NCBI GenBank assembly: GCA_900552125.1
Contig: URYK01000054.1
Coordinates: 1-16,944, forward strand
Length of the DNA stretch: 16,944 bases
Source of the DNA: an uncultured Solobacterium sp.
GTDB lineage: Bacteria; Bacillota_I; Bacilli_A; Erysipelotrichales; Erysipelotrichaceae
Direction: 5' to 3'
Positions 7,185 to 13,830 of the stretch are shown here, in pieces. A program made the position numbers and the translations under genes. Every line of letters begins with the position of its first letter. The first letter of the stretch is position 1. The notes under the pieces were generated by a model that was not told where the DNA came from, searched no databases, and was given only the letters and a program-made list of their open reading frames with translations.

Positions 7185-7421
7185 CTATTCTTTTATCATT
7201 TGTTGTTTAAAATTCTGCATGATGCCTAAAACCTGTTGTTTTTGATCTTCTTTTACTAATTCTAGCATATCAGCTATAAAACTATCTAAATATATCAAAT
7301 CAAACGTTCCATCATTTTGTTTCGCAAAGCTTTCCTCCAACAATACCTTTGCCTGTTCAACTTTTTCTTCCTTTACACTTTGCAATATAAACTTCATAAA
7401 TTTTTCTTGACCACTATTCAT
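7185..7421 (-). CDS. Unrecognised small acidic helical protein (78 residues)
   Basis: I do not recognise this protein. It begins MNSGQEKFMKF and is rich in Glu, Lys and Gln, with heptad-like hydrophobic spacing, no cysteine, no signal peptide and no membrane segment. It looks like a soluble, mostly alpha-helical protein, perhaps an oligomer. The ATG at 7421 is preferred over 7427 because AAAGGAG lies 7 nt before the former and only 1 nt before the latter. It has its own strong promoter and terminator, which supports a real, independently expressed gene. It lies between the ABC-F gene and the marR operon, all on the minus strand; a link to either is not shown. Confidence 0.75.
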   Translation of the reverse strand: MNSGQEKFMKFILQSVKEEKVEQAKVLLEESFAKQNDGTFDLIYLDSFIADMLELVKEDQKQQVLGIMQNFKQQMIKE

Positions 7422-7447
7422 AAACATACTCCTTTAATTTGAACCAT

Positions 7448-7476
7448 ATTATATAAATTGTTTTGATATTTCTCAA
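7448..7476 (-). promoter_or_regulatory. Promoter of the 78-residue gene
   Basis: Minus strand: TTGAGA (7476-7471), 17 bp, TATAAT (7453-7448), about 27 nt before the start codon and just after the ABC-F stop codon. Confidence 0.78.
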
Positions 7477-7487
7477 GAATCATGCTC

Positions 7488-9050
7488 TTATTTGGAAAAT
7501 GAATTAATGGCATCTTCTACTGATAATTCTGTTATTTCTTTATTTTCAAATAGGTAAACACTGGAAAATACATCTTTAATAAACTTACGGTCATGTGATA
7601 TCGCAAGTATACAGCCAGAATAGTCTTTTAAGAGATTTCGAATTGCTGAACTTGTTAAAGGGGATAGATTTCTTGTTGGTTCATCTAACAATAATACATT
7701 ACATTTTTGTTTGATAAAACGTATCAGATAAAGTTTAGCTTTTTGCCCTTCACTTAGTTCTGTAACACTTTGTTTCATCTCTTCTCTAGTAAATTTCATT
7801 CTTCCTAATAATTTTCTAGCTCTAGTCACATCTTCCTGATCTCCTTCTTCTAATAAAAATGTAACAGGAGTATCCTCAATAGAAAATACATCTTCATAAA
7901 CCTGTGGCATATAACCTAATTTGATGTTTGGATGATTTTTTAATATTTCATATAACTGTTTCATCAATACACTTTTTCCACAGGCATTTTTACCTACTAT
8001 TGCTTTTTTATCCTTACCATATAATACTAGATGAAAATATTGAAGCAGTGTTCTATCACCTATTGTTATCTTATTAAACTCTTCATCAATGATACATCGA
8101 TTAACACTGTCAATTTGATCAAAGAATACATCTATACTTTCTTCTACAGTATCTACATGATGTAAATCCGTTTCTTCTAGCCTTTTCTCTTGAGCTTTTA
8201 GATTTTTCATTTTAGTCTTTAGCGCCGCGGCATAAAAAGGACTACGCACAGTATCATTTTGTGCATCATGAACTGCACTCATTGAACGCATTAACTTTTC
8301 TTTTTTCTTCTGATAATCTCTCTTTTCAAACGCTGCTTCCTGACGTTCTTTTTGTAAGGAATGACTTCTTGTGGATTGATACTCCTCATATGTTCCTTTG
8401 AAAATAGTATAAACACATTTTGTCTTCTTATTTCTTTGTTCCAAATGAATAATTGTATTGGCACATTGTTGTAATAAGGTTTCATCATGAGAAATAAAGA
8501 TAATAGGTATTTTACTATACTGAATAAATTTTTCCAAGCATTCTAACGTAGGGATATCTAAATCATTGGTAGGCTCATCCAACAATAATAAATCCGGATT
8601 TCTCATTCGAATTTTTAAAAGCTGAAGCTTTACTTTTTCTCCTCCACTTAACATTCCTATGGTTTGATCACTATATAATTGATCATTTTTGATACCTAAT
8701 TCAATACATAAATTTTCTATACCTTCAAGATTATTATACTGTTCTGGAAGAATTTCATCTTCTACATGTTCTTTTAGTAAGAATTCAAAAAGAACAGCAT
8801 GATCCCAATCACTGGAAAGCTGCTGTTCAAAATATCCGATTCTTTTAAAATCTGTATCTATTGTTCCACTTATAACTGCATAATCTTCTATTAATTTTTT
8901 ATCATATATTGATTTTAGTAAAGTAGATTTTCCATTCCCTTCTTCACCGATAATTCCAACCTTATCCGTATTTCCTAGGGAATAATTAAAATCTTCAAGT
9001 AATGTATGACCCTTTAGATTTTTAATTGTTATATGTTTTAAAACAAGTAT
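7488..9050 (-). CDS. ABC-F ATPase, probable ribosome-protection antibiotic resistance type
   Basis: Soluble twin-ATPase without membrane domains; such proteins act on the ribosome, and many Bacillota members displace lincosamides, streptogramins A or pleuromutilins. Counting from the GTG at 9059, domain 1 has Walker A GEEGNGKST (38-46), signature LSGGE (137-141) and Walker B LLLLDEP (157-163) with NDLD. A charged linker (about 209-310) follows. Domain 2 has GKNACGKS (356-363), LSEGQ (435-439) and VLLLDEPTRNLS (455-466). The DEPTRN form in domain 2 is, to my recollection, common in Vga/Lsa-like resistance proteins. The start is odd: AGGAGG (9064-9059) is followed at 8 nt by ATA (9050), with no ATG in frame until well past Walker A. 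GTG 9059 overlaps the Shine-Dalgarno and TTG 9056 is only 2 nt away. I place the start at ATA on spacing. The gene has a structured leader. Confidence 0.88.
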   Translation of the reverse strand: MLVLKHITIKNLKGHTLLEDFNYSLGNTDKVGIIGEEGNGKSTLLKSIYDKKLIEDYAVISGTIDTDFKRIGYFEQQLSSDWDHAVLFEFLLKEHVEDEILPEQYNNLEGIENLCIELGIKNDQLYSDQTIGMLSGGEKVKLQLLKIRMRNPDLLLLDEPTNDLDIPTLECLEKFIQYSKIPIIFISHDETLLQQCANTIIHLEQRNKKTKCVYTIFKGTYEEYQSTRSHSLQKERQEAAFEKRDYQKKKEKLMRSMSAVHDAQNDTVRSPFYAAALKTKMKNLKAQEKRLEETDLHHVDTVEESIDVFFDQIDSVNRCIIDEEFNKITIGDRTLLQYFHLVLYGKDKKAIVGKNACGKSVLMKQLYEILKNHPNIKLGYMPQVYEDVFSIEDTPVTFLLEEGDQEDVTRARKLLGRMKFTREEMKQSVTELSEGQKAKLYLIRFIKQKCNVLLLDEPTRNLSPLTSSAIRNLLKDYSGCILAISHDRKFIKDVFSSVYLFENKEITELSVEDAINSFSK

Positions 9051-9167
9051 GAGCAACACCTCCTAAAAAGTGTTATAAGTAGATAATGATACACAAAAAA
9101 ACAGTAGTTTCCAGATTTAGATGTTTGTATACATTATCTATTTGCTCATCTTCTCACTTCCTTTACC
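9051..9167 (-). promoter_or_regulatory. Attenuator-like 5' leader of the ABC-F gene
   Basis: From the predicted transcription start near 9167 the leader holds a three-codon ORF, arm A (9140-9126), a 32-nt loop and arm B (9093-9080). Arm A is TAGATAATGTATACA and arm B is TGTATCATTATCTA, complementary but for one bulged base. Arm B can instead form a weak hairpin with ATAACAC (9076-9070), followed by TTTTT (9069-9065) and AGGAGG. The upstream ORF stop codon is the first triplet of arm A, so a ribosome paused there would mask it. Attenuation is established for some other ABC-F resistance genes, for example Bacillus vmlR. Which fold means on or off here is unresolved. Confidence 0.6.
9138..9149 (-). 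CDS. Three-residue leader peptide ORF (Met-Ser-Lys)
   Basis: ATG AGC AAA TAG, with AAAGGAAG ending 7 nt upstream at 9157. It is too short for ordinary gene finding. The position directly before the inverted repeat suggests a ribosome-sensing upstream ORF controlling the ABC-F gene. Its translation is inferred from the ribosome binding site only. Confidence 0.5.
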   Translation of the reverse strand: MSK

Positions 9168-9173
9168 TTTTTT

Positions 9174-9201
9174 ATTTTAACAAATCCTCTCAAGAAGTCA
9201 A
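9174..9201 (-). promoter_or_regulatory. Promoter of the ABC-F leader
   Basis: Minus strand: TTGACT (9201-9196), 16 bp, TAAAAT (9179-9174). It overlaps the stop codon of the upstream acetyltransferase gene. Confidence 0.6.
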
Positions 9202-10202
9202 TAATTTTTCCATTCTTCATAAGTTATACATTGTACATGTAATAAAAATGTCTGATCAAGAAGTTTATTATAATATTCCATATCTTTTACATGAGTGAAA
9301 CCACATTTTTCCTGAACTCTTTTCGATTTTATATTTCCATCATAATAACCACACCATATTTTATTCAAGTGTAACACTTCAAATCCATATTGCATCACTC
9401 TCTGTACAGCTTCTGGAATATAGCCATTCCCCCAATGTGGTTCTCCAATCCAATATCCTATTTCTCCTTCTTCTTGTGATAATGTTAGATTGCTTTGTGT
9501 TCCAATCATTAAACCAATACTACCAATAGCTTCCATTGTATCCTTTAAAACTACTGCATACGTATTAGGTGCAGATAACACATTTTTTATGATATTTAGA
9601 CTATCCTCCACGCTTTTATGTACAGGCCAGCCAGTAATTGGCCCAACATTTGGATTCTTTGCATATTTATAAAGTGTAGGTGCATCGCATTCTTTCCATC
9701 CCCTCAATATTAAGCGTTCTGTCTTTAGCTGTTGTTTTTCCATCACGTAATTAGTTAGTAGAACACCTAAACGTTCTACTTCCTGTTTTTTTATAACTTG
9801 ATATCCTCTTTGTTCAAAAAATGACTTTGCACAGATTGACGCATGAACAGATAACTCTATGCCTTGATATTGAAACTCTAAAACATCACATAAACAAGTC
9901 GCAATTCCTAATTTTTGAAAGGAAGGCTCTACATAAAGGTGATCAAGATATCCATCACTTGCCATATCCGCAAAACCAATAATTTTAGAATCAAATAAGG
10001 CAACATATGTGTCATGATTTTTTATTGCAGAATAAAAACGTTCTTCGTCCACCCCATTTATCCAAGCTTCTTTTTCTTCCTTAGAGTAATCCTTTTCATC
10101 TATTTGACGTACACTTTCTTTTAAAAGATCTAATAAAATACTATTATCTGTTTCTTGATATTTACGTATTTCTATTTCTCCTATTTTTATCGATTTCTTC
10201 AT
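9198..10202 (-). CDS. Two-domain GNAT N-acetyltransferase (GNAT plus RimJ/RimL-like)
   Basis: A 334-residue protein with two acetyl-CoA-dependent acetyltransferase folds. Domain 1 (about 1-152) resembles small GNATs: EIEIRKYQETD, then DHLYVEPSFQKLGIATCLCD (87-106) containing the acetyl-CoA pyrophosphate loop, then the C-terminal SICAKSFFEQRGY. Domain 2 (about 157-334) is RimJ/RimL-like: LKTERLILRGWKECDAPTLYKY, EIGYWIGEPHWGNGYIPEA (247-265) with its acetyl-CoA loop, and NIKSKRVQEKCGF. Both domains keep their core motifs. No ribosome binding site precedes the internal Met at the junction, so this is a true fusion rather than two overlapping genes. AAGGCGGTG lies about 7 nt before the ATG. Substrates are unknown; domain 2 could act on a protein N-terminus or an aminoglycoside-like amine. 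It precedes the ABC-F gene but is separated from it by that gene's promoter. Confidence 0.9.
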   Translation of the reverse strand: MKKSIKIGEIEIRKYQETDNSILLDLLKESVRQIDEKDYSKEEKEAWINGVDEERFYSAIKNHDTYVALFDSKIIGFADMASDGYLDHLYVEPSFQKLGIATCLCDVLEFQYQGIELSVHASICAKSFFEQRGYQVIKKQEVERLGVLLTNYVMEKQQLKTERLILRGWKECDAPTLYKYAKNPNVGPITGWPVHKSVEDSLNIIKNVLSAPNTYAVVLKDTMEAIGSIGLMIGTQSNLTLSQEEGEIGYWIGEPHWGNGYIPEAVQRVMQYGFEVLHLNKIWCGYYDGNIKSKRVQEKCGFTHVKDMEYYNKLLDQTFLLHVQCITYEEWKNY

Positions 10203-10281
10203 TCAATAACACCGCCTTAATATAATTGCATTCTATTATAGTATAGTTTATGCGTGAAATAAACATAAAATTAGAATAAAT

Positions 10282-10319
10282 ATAATGAAAGGTGGTCAAT
10301 CCTATTAGACTAACCACCT
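10282..10319 (-). terminator. Terminator of the MerR-to-cyclophilin redox operon
   Basis: Minus strand: AGGTGGTTAGTC (10319-10308), loop TAATAG, GATTGACCACCT (10301-10290), a 12-bp stem with two wobbles. The tail, TTCATTAT, is only moderately T-rich, but the hairpin is the strongest in the region and starts 6 nt after the last stop codon. Confidence 0.7.
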
Positions 10320-10324
10320 GTATT

Positions 10325-10849
10325 TTACTCATTTGTTTGAATAGTAATTGTGCCAGATAATGAAGAAATCAAATCTCCGCCTGAAACAACATGTCCAAGC
10401 TCATATAATGAACTATTCGATTGGTAAGTATCATAAAACATTACAACATCTTCCCATGGAGCATAGTATGCAAGAGTTCCTATTTCCACTTCCGCAACTG
10501 GTGTATCTGTTATGTCTAACTCTTCTGGCGGATAAAATATTTTTTCATTCGTGCTATAATCTTCAATTGTTATACTTAATGGTAACTGTTCATAAAGCGA
10601 TTCTGCAGCAGTACTATCGTTTAATTCAAATATTACTGATTCTCCATTTTCACTCTTTATAATTATTTCTTTATTCATGACTTCCTCATCCACCTTATTG
10701 TCTAAGGTTTCTTTCTGTTGTACATTTGTTTTATTTTGTGTTTTTGTTTCTCTTGTGCCCTCACCTTGAGAATCTTCCTGTGTCTGACTACAGGCAGTAA
10801 CTCCTAAGACCAATACACATACCATTATGAAAGCTATCCATTTCTTCAT
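10325..10849 (-). CDS. Cyclophilin-like lipoprotein
   Basis: Extracytoplasmic lipoprotein of 174 residues. The N-terminus is a lipoprotein signal, MKKWIAFIMVCVLVLGVTAC, with lipidated Cys20. A Ser/Thr/Gln/Lys-rich tether of about 40 residues follows. The C-terminal domain (about 60-174) contains EIGTLAYYAPWEDVVMFYD and a closing LISSLSGTITIQ, typical of the cyclophilin-like fold family (Cyclophil_like2 type). Such domains lack proven peptidyl-prolyl isomerase activity and the role is unknown. The ATG at 10849 is preferred over a GTG at 10858 because AAAAGGG ends 9 nt before it. It follows the flavodoxin stop codon by 15 nt and is last in the operon. Confidence 0.85.
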   Translation of the reverse strand: MKKWIAFIMVCVLVLGVTACSQTQEDSQGEGTRETKTQNKTNVQQKETLDNKVDEEVMNKEIIIKSENGESVIFELNDSTAAESLYEQLPLSITIEDYSTNEKIFYPPEELDITDTPVAEVEIGTLAYYAPWEDVVMFYDTYQSNSSLYELGHVVSGGDLISSLSGTITIQTNE

Positions 10850-10864
10850 ATTTTTCACCCTTTT

Positions 10865-11602
10865 CTAGTATCCTATTTCATCAAGCCAGCTGTTTACTGT
10901 TTCTTGTGCATCAAGAACATCAGGTCGATATACGCCTAATACATTTTCTTCTAACACAGCATCATCAGGTAAAGCTTCCTCAATATCATTGACACTACTT
11001 GCTAATCCACCAGTTCCATGTGTACAAAATAGCACAATTCTCTTTCCTGATAGATTATTTTCTTCTATAAAACTATGGATTGCCATCGGACATGTATACC
11101 ACCAATTTGGATAACCGATAAATACAGTGTCATATTGGTCCATAGATTGCACATTCTCCTTAAGTACAGGACGAGTATCTTCTGCTTTTTCATCTGCTGC
11201 ACGATCCATGCAATTATCATAATCACTTGGATATGGCTCTTCTACCTGAATTGAAAATAAATCTCCTCCAATTTCATCCTGAATCCAAGAAGCAATTCTT
11301 GCGGTATTTCCTGGCGGCAGAATACTAGCAGAGGCAACGACATCATCCCCATATTCATCCGCATCTCCCATCGCTTCATAATGTGATAATGCTGATTCCA
11401 AAGCAGCTTCTTCATCCTCTACGACTGTATTATCTGCCTAGGTAAAATAGGCAATTAGAATATTTCCATCTGATTGTGTCTGTTCGCTGGTTGTTGTTTC
11501 TTTTGATTGTGTAGAACTATTTTCTTCAGTAATAGATGAATCATTTCCACATGCTGTCAATAGGAAACACATGGTTAGGATAAGGCATAGATAACGTTTC
11601 AT
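10865..11602 (-). pseudogene. Flavodoxin-like lipoprotein interrupted by an in-frame amber codon
   Basis: The frame opens at ATG 11602, one base after the upstream stop codon, with GGAGGGG 5 nt before it. It encodes a lipoprotein signal ending LLTAC (lipidated Cys18), a Ser/Thr/Gln linker, then the flavodoxin first strand ILIAYFT. Codon 55 (11440-11438) is TAG. The same frame continues ADNTVV and runs 190 more residues to its end: PPGNTARIASWIQ (phosphate-binding loop and helix), GGDLFSIQVEEPYP, DTVFIGYPNWWYTCPM and FCTHGTGGL. Related proteins, as I recall, read AYFTWADNT, so one base change TGG to TAG explains the break. The native end (10867-10865) is also TAG, which argues against general amber readthrough. 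The product would be an FMN protein tethered outside the membrane. It may be dead, or partly rescued by re-initiation near TTG 11401. Confidence 0.85.
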
Positions 11603-11603
11603 C

Positions 11604-12290
11604 TCATCCCCTCCTTTTCCTCTGTTTTGTTTTTATTGATAATTGATAAATATAATAGAATATCCATATAAATAATCCCATAATCGCTATATAGTCGATT
11701 AAAAAGAGAAGTAATGGCTGATTTACATCAAAAAATACAAATTGGTTCTCAATTAACATATAAGATAATAAATCATACTTCATAAAACAATATCCACCAT
11801 ATATTGCGATTAAGAATGCTGCTATACGTAATACCCCTCTAACAGATTTTGATGTTTTCATCTTCATTTCTTTACGACTAAAGCCAAGAATTATTCCCCA
11901 ATGAAGCCCAATATGCGCAGCCATGAGGATAAATCCCCAATAAGCAGAAACCATATGAAGTACTCTAGCAAATGAAACAGAACCTTGAATTGGTAAAAAA
12001 GAGAATACATATCTTGATAAAATAACACTACTGATAATTAAGCCTAGCATTGATAAACACAAACAAATATTAAGCAATAGTTGTAAAACTTTTATAGGTG
12101 TATATGGTTTTCTAAAAATCTGAGGATACCAGTTGCGATTCAATATATGATGAATGATAAATAAGATAATAAGAAATGTCCCAATCCATTCATGAAGTTC
12201 TTCACCTATCAATAAATATGACATGCATCCTAATAAAGCTATACTCATAACGATATCCACAAGCATTTTTATCTTAATTGTTTTATTCAT
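11604..12290 (-). CDS. DUF4405-like polytopic membrane protein, probable b-type cytochrome
   Basis: A 228-residue membrane protein with about six hydrophobic segments. Histidines sit at 33, 47, 48, 112, 126 and 130. The pairs 33/47 and 112/126 are each 14 apart, in HEWIGTFLIILFIIHH and LHMVSAYWGFILMAAH. That is the classic arrangement for two stacked haems b held between two helices, as in ferric reductase and NADPH oxidase families. I infer transmembrane electron transfer. Loops are short and the C-terminus is basic (KTKQRKRRG). The open frame extends back to 12431, but that part overlaps the aldo/keto reductase gene; AAGGAGA lies 7 nt before ATG 12290. It starts 23 nt after the reductase stop codon and ends one base before the flavodoxin lipoprotein start. 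Confidence 0.85.
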   Translation of the reverse strand: MNKTIKIKMLVDIVMSIALLGCMSYLLIGEELHEWIGTFLIILFIIHHILNRNWYPQIFRKPYTPIKVLQLLLNICLCLSMLGLIISSVILSRYVFSFLPIQGSVSFARVLHMVSAYWGFILMAAHIGLHWGIILGFSRKEMKMKTSKSVRGVLRIAAFLIAIYGGYCFMKYDLLSYMLIENQFVFFDVNQPLLLFLIDYIAIMGLFIWIFYYIYQLSIKTKQRKRRG

Positions 12291-12313
12291 ATGATCTCCT
12301 TTCCAATAAACCT

Positions 12314-13348
12314 TTATATTTTCTGATTTCCAGTTGACCAGACATGTTCCTCTTTTGATGTACCAGCTGTATTTTGAGCCATGACACCAACTAAAGGATG
12401 TGGTACATAACATTCTTCCAGATATGCACATTCCTGTGGTGTTAAAACTAAATCAACTGCTTTTGTGATACCTTCTACTTGTTGTAATTTTGTTGTGCCA
12501 ACTACTGGGCTAGTCACTTTCATAAGAAGCCAGGCTAAAGAAATTTCACTCATCGTTACCTGATGTTTTTCAGCTAATTCCGCAACTCTTTTGATTATGA
12601 TTTCATCTTGTTGAGCCATTCCATCATATTTTAATCGAGCATAGCTATCTTCCTGTAACCTTTTTGAAGTTTCCCCTGGATGTTTAGATAAACGTCCTCC
12701 TGCTAATGCACTATATGGTGTCATTGCTATGTTATCTTCTTTACATAATTTTGCCATTTCTCTTTCTTCTCTAAAAATCAGATTATAGTGTCCTTGTATA
12801 GAAACAAATTTATGAAAGCCTTCTTTTTCCGCTAATGCATTAGCTTTTGCCAGCTGCCATGCGAAGCAATTAGATATCCCAATATAACGAGCTTTCCCTG
12901 CCTCTACTACTTTATGAAGACCTTCCATGATGTCATAAAGCGGAGTCTGATAATCCCACATATGATAAATATATAAATCTACATAATCCATACCAAGATT
13001 TTCTAAACTCTTATTCAACATACGTTCTATATGCTGCTGTCCAGTAATACCAGCCTCTATCTCTTCCTGTGTACGTGGCAGAAATTTTGTGGCGACAACT
13101 ACTTTATCTCTCTGTGTAAAATCTTTTAGAGCTCTTCCTAAATACTGTTCACTAGTACCGCTTTGATATGCGATTGCAGTATCAAAGAAATTTATTCCTA
13201 ACTCTAAACCACGATGAATAATTTCTCGGGAATGTTCTTCATCTATCGTCCATGTATGCTGACCATTCCTTGCATCACCAAATCCCATGCATCCCATACA
13301 AATACGAGATACTAATAAATCTGAATTACCTAATTTTGTATATTTCAT
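12314..13348 (-). CDS. Aldo/keto reductase, NADPH-dependent
   Basis: A (beta/alpha)8-barrel oxidoreductase of 344 residues that reduces aldehydes, ketones or quinones with NADPH. The catalytic tetrad is complete: Asp56 in FFDTAIAY, Tyr61, Lys88 in VATKF, and His129 in DLYIYHMW. The N-terminal KYTKLGNSDLLVSRICMGCMGFG is typical of the YhdN/YdbC-like branch, and the NADP phosphate-binding region near VVGTTKLQQVEGI is present toward the C-terminus. The ATG overlaps the last base of the MerR stop codon (TAATG), with GGAGG inside the MerR end, so translation is coupled. It is the only soluble enzyme of the operon and might feed or drain electrons for the membrane components; that link is inference. 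Confidence 0.95.
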   Translation of the reverse strand: MKYTKLGNSDLLVSRICMGCMGFGDARNGQHTWTIDEEHSREIIHRGLELGINFFDTAIAYQSGTSEQYLGRALKDFTQRDKVVVATKFLPRTQEEIEAGITGQQHIERMLNKSLENLGMDYVDLYIYHMWDYQTPLYDIMEGLHKVVEAGKARYIGISNCFAWQLAKANALAEKEGFHKFVSIQGHYNLIFREEREMAKLCKEDNIAMTPYSALAGGRLSKHPGETSKRLQEDSYARLKYDGMAQQDEIIIKRVAELAEKHQVTMSEISLAWLLMKVTSPVVGTTKLQQVEGITKAVDLVLTPQECAYLEECYVPHPLVGVMAQNTAGTSKEEHVWSTGNQKI

Positions 13349-13713
13349 TATTCTTTTCCTCCGTTGTTTTTCTTGTTAGATATTTTATATCGTAAATAAT
13401 CTAGATTAGTTAATTGTTTTTCACGAAAATGGATTTCATCTAATGCTTGATTTCTTTTCTTATCAAGCATCTTCAAACGTTCTCTATCAGTATCATCCTT
13501 ATCTAAATAAAGTCGCATATAGGTTTCTATTTCTTTTGAATCAAAGCCAATATCCCGTAATGTCATAATCAGGCTGAGATTTTCTAAATCTTCATCATCA
13601 TATTGCCAAGCTCCCATTACCTTCTTTACCGCATTGCATAGTCCCCAGTGTTCATACTCTTTTAATATCTCAATAGGAATCTGATATCGTTCACTTGCTT
13701 CATCAATCGTCAT
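13348..13713 (-). CDS. MerR family transcriptional regulator
   Basis: A 121-residue activator/repressor with an N-terminal winged helix-turn-helix (MTIDEASERYQIPIEILKEYEHWGL, then the wing with WQYDDEDLENL) and a coiled-coil dimer helix from about residue 70 to 110. It has only one cysteine (Cys26) and no metal-binding loop, so it is not a metal sensor of the classic type. It is first in the operon and coupled to the aldo/keto reductase, a common MerR arrangement. AAGGAG lies about 8 nt before the ATG. The likely operator is the dyad about 37-61 bp upstream. The signal is unknown; electrophiles or oxidants would fit the genes controlled. Confidence 0.92.
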   Translation of the reverse strand: MTIDEASERYQIPIEILKEYEHWGLCNAVKKVMGAWQYDDEDLENLSLIMTLRDIGFDSKEIETYMRLYLDKDDTDRERLKMLDKKRNQALDEIHFREKQLTNLDYLRYKISNKKNNGGKE

Positions 13714-13749
13714 AACTACACTCCTTATCTTTCCGCATAATATAAAAAT

Positions 13750-13774
13750 AGCAGATGTATTCTTTACACCTACT
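13750..13774. promoter_or_regulatory. Imperfect dyad upstream of merR, candidate operator
   Basis: AGCAGATGTA-TTCTT-TACACCTACT: 8 of 10 positions match across a 5-bp centre. It lies 37 bp before the MerR start codon. A possible -10 (TATATT, 13744-13739, minus strand) follows, but I see no good -35, as is common for MerR-type promoters with long spacers. Confidence 0.35.
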
Positions 13775-13830
13775 ATGTTAAATTTATTTTTATAATGTGT
13801 CTAATACTTATATTAAATGCTTTATCATGC

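Noticed and set aside
10348..10662. 104-residue plus-strand reading frame
   Set aside because: It is antisense to the cyclophilin-like lipoprotein, has no ribosome binding site and no protein-like features.
11438..11440. Amber codon reassignment or pyrrolysine at the flavodoxin TAG
   Set aside because: The same gene ends with TAG at 10867-10865, no downstream insertion hairpin was seen, and related proteins seem to have Trp, so a point nonsense change is simpler.
12291..12431. N-terminal extension of the DUF4405-like frame
   Set aside because: It overlaps the aldo/keto reductase coding region and lacks a ribosome binding site; ATG 12290 has one.
13775..13830. A terminator between the LysR and MerR genes
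   Set aside because: Only short AT-rich dyads such as AATA-TAAG-TATT are present, with no T-tract.
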